Shown one piece after another: positions 51,916 through 59,946 of a DNA stretch of 64,000 nt (the first letter of the stretch is position 1; each line of letters begins with the position of its first letter). Below the pieces are notes generated by a model that worked only from the letters and a program-made list of their open reading frames with translations, was not told the DNA's origin and did not search any database. The translations under genes and the position numbers were made by a program. The stretch comes from Dorea sp. 5-2 (GTDB lineage: Bacteria > Bacillota > Clostridia > Lachnospirales > Lachnospiraceae), in NCBI RefSeq assembly GCF_000403455.2, contig NZ_KE159717.1, forward strand, positions 141,127 to 205,126. Direction: 5' to 3'.

Positions 51916-51945
51916 AAAGGGACTGCCTTTCTCAGGAGCCCCTTT
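51916..51945. terminator. Bidirectional terminator, blaR1/ilvN
   Basis: AAAGGGACT (51916-51924) pairs with AGCCCCTTT (51937-51945) with one mismatch; T-rich on the plus side. Lies between the convergent blaR1 and ilvN genes. Confidence 0.5.
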
Positions 51946-52000
51946 TCCCTTGATACTATTGTTTCACTTCATAGCAGCGGCTGACTCCTGTACGGTTTCT

Positions 52001-52501
52001 CTATCTTTCCGAGACACTGACAGCTTCAGCCGCAACACTTCCACCCCTTACAATCCCAATCCTGTTTACAAACTTTCTTTTCAGCAATGTGATCAAATCA
52101 TCATTCCTGTTTTCTGTCTGGGTACATTCCAAAAGGACGGTAGCGCCGTCATAGTCAATTATTGCAGCCCCGAATACTTTTGAAATCCGGAATAGTTCCG
52201 TTATGTCCGCATCTGAACAATGCTTCACCTTAACAAATAAAATTTCTTTCATGTGGATAGGTATATCTGTATAATCTACCACTTTGATCACCTCAACACT
52301 CCTGCTAAGCTGCTTCTTTATCTGCTCAAAAGTCCGGTCATCACTTGTCAGGCTGATTGTCATCCGTGATATGGTGCTGTCCTCAGTAACTCCGGCTGTC
52401 AGACTGTCCAGATTATAAGATTTTCCGGAAAACAAACCCGAAATACGGGCGAGTACACCTATTTCATTTTCAACAAACAGACAAATCCATCTCTTTTTCA
52501 T
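52001..52501 (-). CDS. ilvN: Acetolactate synthase small (regulatory) subunit
   Basis: Regulatory subunit of acetohydroxyacid synthase, 166 residues. N-terminal ACT domain (WICLFVENEIGVLARISGLFSGKSYNLDSLTAG) binds valine for feedback inhibition; the C-terminal ACT-like domain (KEILFVKVKHCSDADITELF) is present. Its ATG overlaps the stop of the catalytic subunit gene (ATGA), so the two are coupled. Branched-chain amino acid synthesis, cytosolic. Confidence 0.92.
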   Translation of the reverse strand: MKKRWICLFVENEIGVLARISGLFSGKSYNLDSLTAGVTEDSTISRMTISLTSDDRTFEQIKKQLSRSVEVIKVVDYTDIPIHMKEILFVKVKHCSDADITELFRISKVFGAAIIDYDGATVLLECTQTENRNDDLITLLKRKFVNRIGIVRGGSVAAEAVSVSER

Positions 52502-54237
52502 TCCCTGTTTTCCTCTCTTTCTAAAATCATGTCATTCAGGGCGTTTCCCGGCGGAACAATCGGCAGGACATTGGCTTCTCTGTCTATGATAAACTCAATC
52601 ACCGTAGGCATTTTTGTATTCTGCTTTGCACTGTCTAAAGCTGTTTTTATATCTTCTGCCTTTGTGACGCGGATTCCTTTTGCACCATAGCTTTCTGCCA
52701 GTGCAATGAAATCTGGCGTATATTTCGGACAATCATGACCAGGCTGGCTGCAGCCAATCTCACAGCTTCTCCGATAACGCATACATGTACTCGAATACCG
52801 CCTTTCATAAAACATTTCCTGCCATTGCCGCACATTCCCCAAGTATCCGTTATTCAGTATGCAGATAATGATTGGCAGTTCATAAACAACCGCAGTCGCC
52901 ATTTCCTGGATATTCATCTGCATACCGCCATCGCCGGATATGACAATAACATCCTTATGCGGATTGCCAAGTTTTGCCCCGATTGCCGCAGGATAACCAT
53001 ACCCCATTGTCCCTAGACCGCCCGATGTCAACATTTGTTTATTCTCACCGCTATCAAGAAACTGTGTTGTCCACAATTGATTTTGCCCTACATCCGTAAC
53101 GACAACAACATCTTTAAACCCTTCATTTATGGATTGAATGATCATCTGCGGCGTCAGACCAACCTTCCCCATATCAATCGGATATTCCTTTTTCCAACGG
53201 CTGATTTTATCCGTCCACTCTGAGATATGAAGGGGCTTTGCCTTTTTGAGCAAAGCGTCTATGGCCTTTTTCGCGTCAGCTACAATCGGAACATCCACAT
53301 CAATATTGCGGGAAATAGATGCCGCATCCACGTCAATGTGGATAATCTTTGCATTTACCGCAAATTCTTCTATTTTCCCCGTAATGCGGTCATTAAACCG
53401 TGTCCCTATGGAAAAAAGGACGTCACAATTACTGATCGCTGCATTGGCGGCATAGCTCCCATGAATTCCTATATTGCCGACATAGAAACTGTTCGTTGTC
53501 GGAATTGCGCCTTTTCCCATGATTGTCGTAATGACAGGCACACCTGTCAGCTCTGCAAGCTGTGTCATCTCTTTCTCTGCATGGGCAATATGAACTCCGC
53601 CGCCAATCAGAAACACAGGCTTCGCCGCATGGTTTAAGATGTCCAGCGCCTTATTTAACTGTCCCATATGTACGGAGGTATTTGGTTTGTAGCCTCTGAC
53701 CGCAATTTCCTCCGGATAGAAATCACTGCCATAAGCCCGCTGGACATCCTTTGGCAGATCAACAACCACTACCCCCGGTTTTCCGGTCTTTGCAATATAA
53801 AAAGCCTTTTTGATTGTTTCCGCCAAATCTTCCCTGTTTCGTACCGTTACGGCATATTTACAGATACTTCTTGTAATACCTACAATGTCTACCTCCTGAA
53901 AGGCGTCATTCCCAATAAGGTTTGTCGCCACCTGGCCCGTAAAACATACTAACGGAACGCTGTCATAATTTGCCGTAGCAATCCCTGTGACAAGATTCGT
54001 AGCCCCTGGCCCGCTTGTTACAAGACAGACACCAACTTTACCCGTAGAACGTGCATAACCGTCTGCCGCATGGATCAGCCCCTGCTCATGGCGAGGCAGG
54101 ATCACATCTATTTCTTTTTCCCCATACAGTGCATTAAACAGATCTATCGCCTGTCCCCCCGGATAAGCAAACAATGTGTCAACTGCTTCTTCTTTTAGCG
54201 CCCTTACAAATAAATCCGCACCTGTTATCTGTTTCAT
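52498..54237 (-). CDS. ilvB: Acetolactate synthase large (catalytic) subunit
   Basis: Thiamine-diphosphate enzyme of 579 residues making acetolactate/acetohydroxybutyrate from pyruvate. N-terminal PYR domain with LFAYPGGQAID (catalytic Glu at LPRHEQG), central domain, and PP domain with the ThDP motif GDGGMQMNIQEMAT..NN. Near residues 485-503, after ERRYSST, a Cys-rich insertion (CMRYRRSCEIGCSQPGHDC, four Cys) is present; comparable Cys-rich loops occur in some clostridial enzymes. GGAGG precedes the ATG at 54237. Operon with ilvN; upstream operator shared with the TetR gene. Confidence 0.93.
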   Translation of the reverse strand: MKQITGADLFVRALKEEAVDTLFAYPGGQAIDLFNALYGEKEIDVILPRHEQGLIHAADGYARSTGKVGVCLVTSGPGATNLVTGIATANYDSVPLVCFTGQVATNLIGNDAFQEVDIVGITRSICKYAVTVRNREDLAETIKKAFYIAKTGKPGVVVVDLPKDVQRAYGSDFYPEEIAVRGYKPNTSVHMGQLNKALDILNHAAKPVFLIGGGVHIAHAEKEMTQLAELTGVPVITTIMGKGAIPTTNSFYVGNIGIHGSYAANAAISNCDVLFSIGTRFNDRITGKIEEFAVNAKIIHIDVDAASISRNIDVDVPIVADAKKAIDALLKKAKPLHISEWTDKISRWKKEYPIDMGKVGLTPQMIIQSINEGFKDVVVVTDVGQNQLWTTQFLDSGENKQMLTSGGLGTMGYGYPAAIGAKLGNPHKDVIVISGDGGMQMNIQEMATAVVYELPIIICILNNGYLGNVRQWQEMFYERRYSSTCMRYRRSCEIGCSQPGHDCPKYTPDFIALAESYGAKGIRVTKAEDIKTALDSAKQNTKMPTVIEFIIDREANVLPIVPPGNALNDMILEREENRE

Positions 54238-54258
54238 AGCATCCTCCATTCTTCAATG

Positions 54259-54279
54259 CGTGTGCTTGCATGCATTATA
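54259..54279 (-). promoter_or_regulatory. ilvBN promoter -10 and operator
   Basis: TATAA-type -10 (TATAAT at 54279-54274, minus strand) is followed at once by CGTGTGCTTGCATG (54259-54272). The latter matches CATGTACTTGCATG at the TetR gene promoter (54939-54952, reverse strand) in 12 of 14 positions. Confidence 0.62.
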
Positions 54280-54317
54280 TTTCTTTTTTTGGCACTGCCC
54301 TCTGACAGCGCCAAATC

Positions 54318-54893
54318 TTACGGATCGATTCCTTTTACAAACATCTGCACGCTTTCATTAATGTACCTGTCTTTTTCAATCTCTGTAAGCTCTTTTCCGA
54401 ACGATGCATTCAGAAATGTATAGCCGAATGTTGCCGAAAATACGGTCAATGCCAGAGCCTCAAAATCTTTCTCCGGTATTTTGCCCATCGCGCACATTTT
54501 ATTCAGATAATCGGTAAATGTCCTCAAAAAAGCCTGGGGAACCTTCATAATAAGCTCTTTGGTTTCCTCATAGAGCTGCGGCGCCCTCAGACCGATTGAC
54601 AGATTCACGAAATCCGGCGTCATCCTGTCAATATATGCCCCCATGAACATTTTTAGGTCTGCCTCCAGATCCCACTCTACATTTTCAAAAATCTCCGGTG
54701 TCACATTCGCCCGCCAGCCAGCCTGGTTTGCCCCTTGTAAAACAATATCCTTTTTGCTCTCAAATTTGCGGAACAAGGTACACTCATTTACGCCGGCTAC
54801 CCTTGCAATTTCTTTCGTGGTTGTTGCGACATATCCCTTGTCACGGACTAACGCCATCGCCGCATCAATGATCTTCTGGCTTGTCTCATCCAC
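54318..54893 (-). CDS. TetR family regulator, likely of ilvBN
   Basis: Regulator of 191 residues with a TetR helix-turn-helix (KIIDAAMALVRDKGYVATTTKE, then VNECTLFRKFESKKDIV) and a helical ligand domain. Start is GTG, 8 bases after AGAGGGGG; an ATG two bases upstream is out of frame. 80 bases upstream of ilvB in the same direction. Both its own upstream region and the ilvB promoter carry a CATGnnCTTGCATG-like palindrome, so it probably controls both. The ligand may be a branched-chain intermediate; inference. Confidence 0.82.
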   Translation of the reverse strand: MDETSQKIIDAAMALVRDKGYVATTTKEIARVAGVNECTLFRKFESKKDIVLQGANQAGWRANVTPEIFENVEWDLEADLKMFMGAYIDRMTPDFVNLSIGLRAPQLYEETKELIMKVPQAFLRTFTDYLNKMCAMGKIPEKDFEALALTVFSATFGYTFLNASFGKELTEIEKDRYINESVQMFVKGIDP

Positions 54894-54938
54894 ATTCTAT
54901 TCCCCCTCTCTGCAGTTTTATCATTAATAATATCCTTT

Positions 54939-54952
54939 CATGCAAGTACATG
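54939..54952. promoter_or_regulatory. TetR operator upstream of its own gene
   Basis: CATGCAAGTACATG, palindromic at its ends, 46 bases before the TetR GTG; partner of 54259-54272. Confidence 0.6.
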
Positions 54953-55009
54953 CTTTCATCATAGCAGAATAAATATCTAAAGTCAATATCCTATAAATAT
55001 CCAAACCTT

Positions 55010-56224
55010 TTATCTGCCCCCAACCCGATACCAGTATTCTGGGATTTCCCTGATCCCGTCACCAAGAATCCGATTGCCCAGATAGCGGAAACTGCCGTCT
55101 TCTGCAAATCTTACGGTCAATTCATGGGTTATGAGCCTGTCATCACATATAACCATGTCACACACTGCATCGACAGTCAGCGTAACCGTTCCATCTTCAT
55201 TTTCTTTGATATCCGTAACCTCCGGAAGCGATGTCCCAAAGAAATTCGGATCATAATTTCCACATCCCAGCCGTTCCCACGTGTATCTCCGGCTTTCTTC
55301 ATCAAATGCGGCATATTCCCGTATCTGTTCTGCTGTCACTGGCAGATACTCCATGAGCAGACTCTCAAACTCATCCTGCGGTATCCCATCCTGATCATCT
55401 GCGGGCAAAAAGGTCTCCTGGTATTTCATCTTATACAGATATTCATACAGTCCATTATAATCCAATTTCTCCATATGTCCTGCGTCCCAATCAGAACACA
55501 GCAGATTATTTCCCTTATACCCGATATCCCGGACGCACTTTTCAGACAGCTCTTTTTGTTCCTCAGACATTGGTCTTATCCGGAGCAGACAGCTTCCATC
55601 CACGATCTCCGTTACTTCCGGCGGTTCGGGAACGCACATTTCATAGCAGAACCAGCCCTTGTCTGTGTAACTCCAGTCCTTTATTCTGGTATAAGAAATA
55701 TACTCCACCCTTGGATGGTTGTCTTCCCGCCACGCTGCCCTTGCACTTAGGACATACATATCATTCCCGTCAAACGTATATTTTCTTCTTCCTATCCCTC
55801 CATCAGACTGTATCTCATAAACTACCGCAAATCCACTGTTTCCTTTTATGCATTCTTTCAGGAAGTCATCCATTTTCTCATAATTTTCCATATTGGAATA
55901 CAACAGAGTTGAATGAACCGCTTCCCCTGTTTCCCCAGCTTTCTCCTGCATCATCTGAATGGTCTCATCAGAGAATCCGTCTGATAAAGTGTACACATCA
56001 GAAACCGCCTCCGCCATCCTGATACAATCCTCCTCTGCCTCTTCCCTTTCCTTATCATCGACGGGAAGATTGTAGCCTTTTTCCCATTGTTTTGCATCCT
56101 CTTTCCTTTTCTGTGTTTCTTTTTCTAAAGAAGATTCCTTCCTGTCCGGAGTCTTTGCGCAAGCACACAAAATAGCAGCAAGCACAAACACAATAACCAA
56201 AATACATTTCTTCTGCAACGGCAT
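55010..56224 (-). CDS. Exported lipoprotein paralog P5
   Basis: Protein of 404 residues with a lipoprotein signal (hydrophobic core then LCAC lipobox near residue 20). A charged linker (KETQKRKEDAKQWEK) follows. Conserved family elements: ENYEKMDDF, the RIKDWSYTDKGWFCYE segment, DWDAGHMEKLDYNGLYEYLY, YLPVTAEQIREYAAFDEE, NEDGTVTLTVDA and DGSFRYLGNRI. Extracellular, membrane-anchored. Third gene of the P3-P4-P5 operon, 12 bases after P4. The most diverged family member together with P3. Function unknown. Confidence 0.82.
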   Translation of the reverse strand: MPLQKKCILVIVFVLAAILCACAKTPDRKESSLEKETQKRKEDAKQWEKGYNLPVDDKEREEAEEDCIRMAEAVSDVYTLSDGFSDETIQMMQEKAGETGEAVHSTLLYSNMENYEKMDDFLKECIKGNSGFAVVYEIQSDGGIGRRKYTFDGNDMYVLSARAAWREDNHPRVEYISYTRIKDWSYTDKGWFCYEMCVPEPPEVTEIVDGSCLLRIRPMSEEQKELSEKCVRDIGYKGNNLLCSDWDAGHMEKLDYNGLYEYLYKMKYQETFLPADDQDGIPQDEFESLLMEYLPVTAEQIREYAAFDEESRRYTWERLGCGNYDPNFFGTSLPEVTDIKENEDGTVTLTVDAVCDMVICDDRLITHELTVRFAEDGSFRYLGNRILGDGIREIPEYWYRVGGR

Positions 56225-56236
56225 ATTATTTTCCTT

Positions 56237-57541
56237 TCACTCTATTACCGGGATTTCCAGCTCTTTCTGCTCTATCACGTTAGAGAGATACCGAAAAGTC
56301 CCGTCTCCAAACGGCTGTACAACAATCCTATTGGTAAACGCATAATCCGAATTATAATCCGGCCATACACCATCGACAAACAGCGTTATCGTTCCATCCC
56401 CGTTTTCCGTATAATCAACCACTTCTCCAAAAGGCGGGTATGGCCTTGCATATATCATTTCATAGGGGTAACTGCCGCTGCCTGCATCATAGCCGCATAC
56501 CTTTCGTACCTGTTCTACAGATACCGGAAAACATGCAGTCATGACCTGTTCATACACTTCTGCAGGGACAGTCCTGTCCTTCGTTCTGAAAATCTCACCT
56601 GTGTAAATACGATAAATATCTTCAAACATACGAGGCATCAGAATATCCTCCACATTACTGCTGTCCCAGTTTGTCACAAGCAGATTATAATTTACATAGC
56701 TTAGGCCGGATAAATACTTTTTGGTTAATTCCCTGCACTTATCTGATATGGGACTTGTTCTGAAGCACTGGCGCAGGCTTGAATGTGGAATCAGGATTTC
56801 ATAAGAATAGATAAAATATCCTTTTTCCGTTAATTTTATTTCTGCTATGCTGTTCTCCAAAGTACTCCTTATCTCAGGTATGCCGCCCTGCTGCCAGCCT
56901 ACCCCTACATAATAGGTTTGCAGTTCATCCTTCCTGTACAGGAAAGTAAATACACCGATCAGGCCGTCCGGATTCACCTGGAAGATTGTGAACATGGACT
57001 CTTTTTGGTTCAGATAATCGGCGTAAAATGCATGAAGCTTTTCCGGATTTACCATATTGCAGTCCTCCGTAATGCTTACAAACCCTGCCTGTCCAAGAAG
57101 TAAGACCACTTCCTTACACTGCTCGCCTGTAAACTCTGCAATATTCGATGAAAAAGCAGGACCGTTAGCAACCTCTATATTCTGATAAATACCTTTTACC
57201 TGCTCTGCTGCCGTCAAAGCCGTCTCCTGAATCTGCTTCTTTTCTTCCTCTGTAAAAAGACAGACCATTCTCTCCGGGGTAACTGGTGTCTGGGAATCAG
57301 AAGATCCTGCAGTGATATCGCCGATATCTATTTCGTCTCCGTCTATCTCGTCAGCATCTATTCCTTCCATATGATTAACAGGAGCTTCTGCCTTTTGCGC
57401 TCTGATTTCCTCTATGTTTTTCTCTCCTGCATTATCCTGCTTTGGTCCTTTTAAAACTATGACACAGGCGATAACAATAACCAGCAATTCTATGATGAAA
57501 ACGCCCTTTTTTTGAATCAGCCATTTCACATTTTCCATCAT
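56237..57541 (-). CDS. Exported paralog P4
   Basis: Protein of 434 residues with an N-terminal membrane anchor (FIIELLVIVIACVIVL) and no clear lipobox Cys, then an acidic low-complexity linker (EGIDADEIDGDEIDIGDI). The family body is close to P1 and P2: AEIKLTEKGYFIYSYEILIPHSSL, CRELTKKYLSGLSYVNYNLL, NWDSSNVEDILMPRMFEDIYRI, and DGTITLFVDGVWPDYNSDYAF. The ATG at 57541 overlaps the stop of P3 (ATGA) with GGAGG upstream. Second gene of the operon. Function unknown. Confidence 0.83.
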   Translation of the reverse strand: MMENVKWLIQKKGVFIIELLVIVIACVIVLKGPKQDNAGEKNIEEIRAQKAEAPVNHMEGIDADEIDGDEIDIGDITAGSSDSQTPVTPERMVCLFTEEEKKQIQETALTAAEQVKGIYQNIEVANGPAFSSNIAEFTGEQCKEVVLLLGQAGFVSITEDCNMVNPEKLHAFYADYLNQKESMFTIFQVNPDGLIGVFTFLYRKDELQTYYVGVGWQQGGIPEIRSTLENSIAEIKLTEKGYFIYSYEILIPHSSLRQCFRTSPISDKCRELTKKYLSGLSYVNYNLLVTNWDSSNVEDILMPRMFEDIYRIYTGEIFRTKDRTVPAEVYEQVMTACFPVSVEQVRKVCGYDAGSGSYPYEMIYARPYPPFGEVVDYTENGDGTITLFVDGVWPDYNSDYAFTNRIVVQPFGDGTFRYLSNVIEQKELEIPVIE

Positions 57542-58809
57542 TCCATGCCTCCATACATCTCTTCCCACTGTTCCGGAGTCAGACGCGGCTTATGCCAGGT
57601 TCCCTCCTGGTTCTCCTCTGACGGTATGATTCGGTTCGATACATACTGCACCTCTCCGCCTTCCAAAGGGCGGACCACCACCTCGTGGGCATATACTTTG
57701 GAAATGCTAGCATAGGGAAATACCACATTTACTGTCAGCGTTATGGTTCCGTCGCTGTTTTCCGTATACTGAACTACTTCCGGATATGGATACTCCGGAT
57801 ATTCCACTTCATAAAAGCCTCTCGGCTTATATTCATATGTCCCATCCTCTGGATAAAAAACCGTTTTTGACTGCAATGTGCCGCTGTCTATGTTGATATA
57901 TCTTTGAATGACGTTCTCAAATTCATCCTCCGGGATCCTGTATACCGCGCCAACCCCTAAGTTATCGTCCATACCATACGGGATCTGCCCGCCGTTTACC
58001 CTGGGGTAAAACAGGTCATACAGATCATAGAAATCCAACGTCCCAAAATCATTCTCATTCCAATCCACCAGAAACAGGTTGTTCCTCTCATAACCGGCAG
58101 GAAGGATATACTGCCGGTTCAGCTCCCTGCATGTTTCGTCTAAAGGCAGCACCCGAAACGCGGCATACTCGCTGGCTTCACTCATAGTGAGCACATATAA
58201 CTGTTCGGAAAAATAACTGCCGGAAAACATCAGATATCCGTCCTCCGTGTATTCCCACCGGTCCGCATGAAAACCGGCTGTAGACACCTTTTCCATGTCC
58301 TGATCCTTATACTTGTAATAACTGGTGGTTGCCTCTACCTCCCCGTCTTCTGTCTTCAAGTCATATTTCACAATCCCGTCCAAGGCCCCCTCCAGGTCAT
58401 TGATTTTTATAAGCGTCAGCTTTCCTTCCTCTTTTGCGTCTACTTTCCCGCAGAAGCTGATGACCTGCTCCGGTTCTGCCATGTCAATCTGGTTCCTTCC
58501 GTCAACAGCCGCATAACCATGACCGCCAAATTGATTTACAATACTGCGGAACATTTCCAAATCCTCCATACGTCCTGCTTCCTCGGCATCTCTAAAAAGC
58601 TCATATCCAATCTCGATCACTGGGTCTGCTTTCTCCTGAGCCTCCTTCCCGGACTTTACCGCCCTGTTCTCCTGTTCATCATCTCCAGATTCCGTCTGGG
58701 ATGTATCAGTACACCCAGATATACTCAAAAGCAAGATAATAATAAGAGGAAGAACGAACCAGTTTCTTCCCATCTTCTGCTTGTATCTGTCTTTTCCTTC
58801 AAACCTCAT
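57538..58809 (-). CDS. Exported lipoprotein paralog P3
   Basis: Protein of 423 residues with a lipoprotein signal ending SISGC near residue 33. Family elements: RWEYTEDGYLMFSGSYF, CRELNRQYILPAGYERNN, DWNENDFGTLDFYDLYDLFYP, NSDGTITLTVNVVFPY and EVQYVSNRI. GGAGGC precedes the ATG at 58809. First gene of the operon, directly behind two promoter-operator units at 58862-58951 that match the blaI operator. Probably anchored outside the cell membrane; function unknown. Confidence 0.83.
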   Translation of the reverse strand: MRFEGKDRYKQKMGRNWFVLPLIIILLLSISGCTDTSQTESGDDEQENRAVKSGKEAQEKADPVIEIGYELFRDAEEAGRMEDLEMFRSIVNQFGGHGYAAVDGRNQIDMAEPEQVISFCGKVDAKEEGKLTLIKINDLEGALDGIVKYDLKTEDGEVEATTSYYKYKDQDMEKVSTAGFHADRWEYTEDGYLMFSGSYFSEQLYVLTMSEASEYAAFRVLPLDETCRELNRQYILPAGYERNNLFLVDWNENDFGTLDFYDLYDLFYPRVNGGQIPYGMDDNLGVGAVYRIPEDEFENVIQRYINIDSGTLQSKTVFYPEDGTYEYKPRGFYEVEYPEYPYPEVVQYTENSDGTITLTVNVVFPYASISKVYAHEVVVRPLEGGEVQYVSNRIIPSEENQEGTWHKPRLTPEQWEEMYGGME

Positions 58810-58861
58810 ATCTGCCTCCATTCATCTGTTCTAAATCCCGAGTATCTATTGGCTTCAAAAG

Positions 58862-58951
58862 AAATACTACATATGTAGGATTTAAAGCCAAAAAAATTTA
58901 TTAAGCTATTGTCTCAAAATTAATATTACATATGTAGGATTTGAAAGTCAA
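58862..58951 (-). promoter_or_regulatory. Two BlaI-type promoter/operator units before P3-P5
   Basis: Unit 1: TTGACT (58951-58946), 17-base spacer, TAATAT (58928-58923), with TTACATATGTAG (58926-58937) overlapping the -10. Unit 2: TTGGCT, 16-base spacer, TAGTAT, with the perfect palindrome CTACATATGTAG at 58867-58878. Both palindromes are followed on the plus strand by GATTTnAA. Confidence 0.78.
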
Positions 58952-59006
58952 GAGAAAAATGTAAATGTTTCCCTTTCCTTCAAGATATAGAAACACCGTT
59001 AGTTGA

Positions 59007-59084
59007 TTATACCAGTTGCATAACCGCTCTTTCGATTTCTTCTACATCATCTGATGTCAATTCGGGGAAAAAGGCAGAAACTTC
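59007..59084 (-). pseudogene. C-terminal tail of a lost gene
   Basis: About 25 codons (AFFPELTSDDVEEIERAVMQ) ending at 59007, without start. The pattern resembles the end of DegT/DnrJ-type aminotransferases; weak because so short. Confidence 0.35.
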
Positions 59085-59097
59085 TTTTCCAGTCAGG

Positions 59098-59134
59098 AAT
59101 TGGTCTGCGAACGATTAGGTTCGTCAGACCAATT
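59098..59134. terminator. Long inverted repeat
   Basis: AATTGGTCTG (59098-59107) pairs with CAGACCAATT (59125-59134), with GAAC/GTTC inside. Lies downstream of the ferredoxin gene and may terminate its transcript. Confidence 0.5.
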
Positions 59135-59176
59135 TCTGTAAGATACTTTTATAGATATTTCTTTCATGAAAAACAA

Positions 59177-59860
59177 TTAATTATCAAGAATTTTCCCATC
59201 CGTAGAAATGGTTACAACTCTCCATGGTATAAATCTGCCACTCCTTTTAAGAGCCTCTTTTACCGCATATTCGATTCCGCCGCAGCATGGAACTTCCATC
59301 CTTACAACCGTCACACTCTTGATATCATTTCCTGCAATCATATCCGTCAGTTTGTCCGTGTAATCCCCTTCATCAAGCTTGGGGCACCCAATCAGCGTAA
59401 TATGGTTCCTAATAAACTCGCTATGGAAATTCCCATAGGCATATGCCGTACAGTCCGCGGCAATCAGCAGATTAGCATTCTCAAAATATGGTGCCTTTAC
59501 AGGTGCAAGTTTTATCTGTACAGGCCATTGCTTTAACTGGCTGCTGACAGGGACAGCGGTAACAGAAACATCCGAATCCGCTGCATTTCTTGTAATCGTC
59601 CTTGCGTTTAATCCGGGACAGCCAGCCTTTTTTGCAGCGAGTACGGCCGCCTCATCATAGGCAGGCGCCTCCCGTTCCTCAAATGAAATCGCATCAGCCG
59701 GGCATGTTGGCAGACAATCCCCCAAACCGTCACAGTAATCCTCACGAGTAAGCTCTGCCTTCCCATCTATCATTTCAATCGCACCTTCATGGCAGGCTGC
59801 CGCACAGGCTCCGCATCCATTACATTTCTCTTTATCAATTTTAATAATTTTTCTGATCAT
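59177..59860 (-). CDS. 4Fe-4S ferredoxin-type protein
   Basis: Protein of 227 residues. Two 4Fe-4S motifs: CNGCGACAAAC near residue 14 and CDGLGDCLPTC near 44. The following domain (NANLLIAADCTAYAYGNF, then ITLIGCPKLDE and VVRMEVPCCGGIEYAV) is a conserved iron-sulfur partner domain with further Cys. AAGGAGG precedes the ATG at 59860. Divergent from a Crp/Fnr regulator, an arrangement often seen near hydroxylamine reductase (hcp) genes in clostridia; hcp itself is not in the window. Probably an electron carrier in redox or nitrosative stress. Confidence 0.85.
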   Translation of the reverse strand: MIRKIIKIDKEKCNGCGACAAACHEGAIEMIDGKAELTREDYCDGLGDCLPTCPADAISFEEREAPAYDEAAVLAAKKAGCPGLNARTITRNAADSDVSVTAVPVSSQLKQWPVQIKLAPVKAPYFENANLLIAADCTAYAYGNFHSEFIRNHITLIGCPKLDEGDYTDKLTDMIAGNDIKSVTVVRMEVPCCGGIEYAVKEALKRSGRFIPWRVVTISTDGKILDN

Positions 59861-59917
59861 ATGAACTCCTCCTTGCTTTTCTGCAGCTATCATAATACAA
59901 TAAACAAAACAATTCGG

Positions 59918-59929
59918 TTGTATTTACAA
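59918..59929. promoter_or_regulatory. Crp/Fnr-type dyad between divergent genes
   Basis: TTGTATTTACAA, arms TTGTA/TACAA, midway between the ferredoxin start (59860) and the regulator start (59947). Likely the regulator's own site. Confidence 0.6.
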
Positions 59930-59946
59930 CAGAAAGAGGATTTTAT

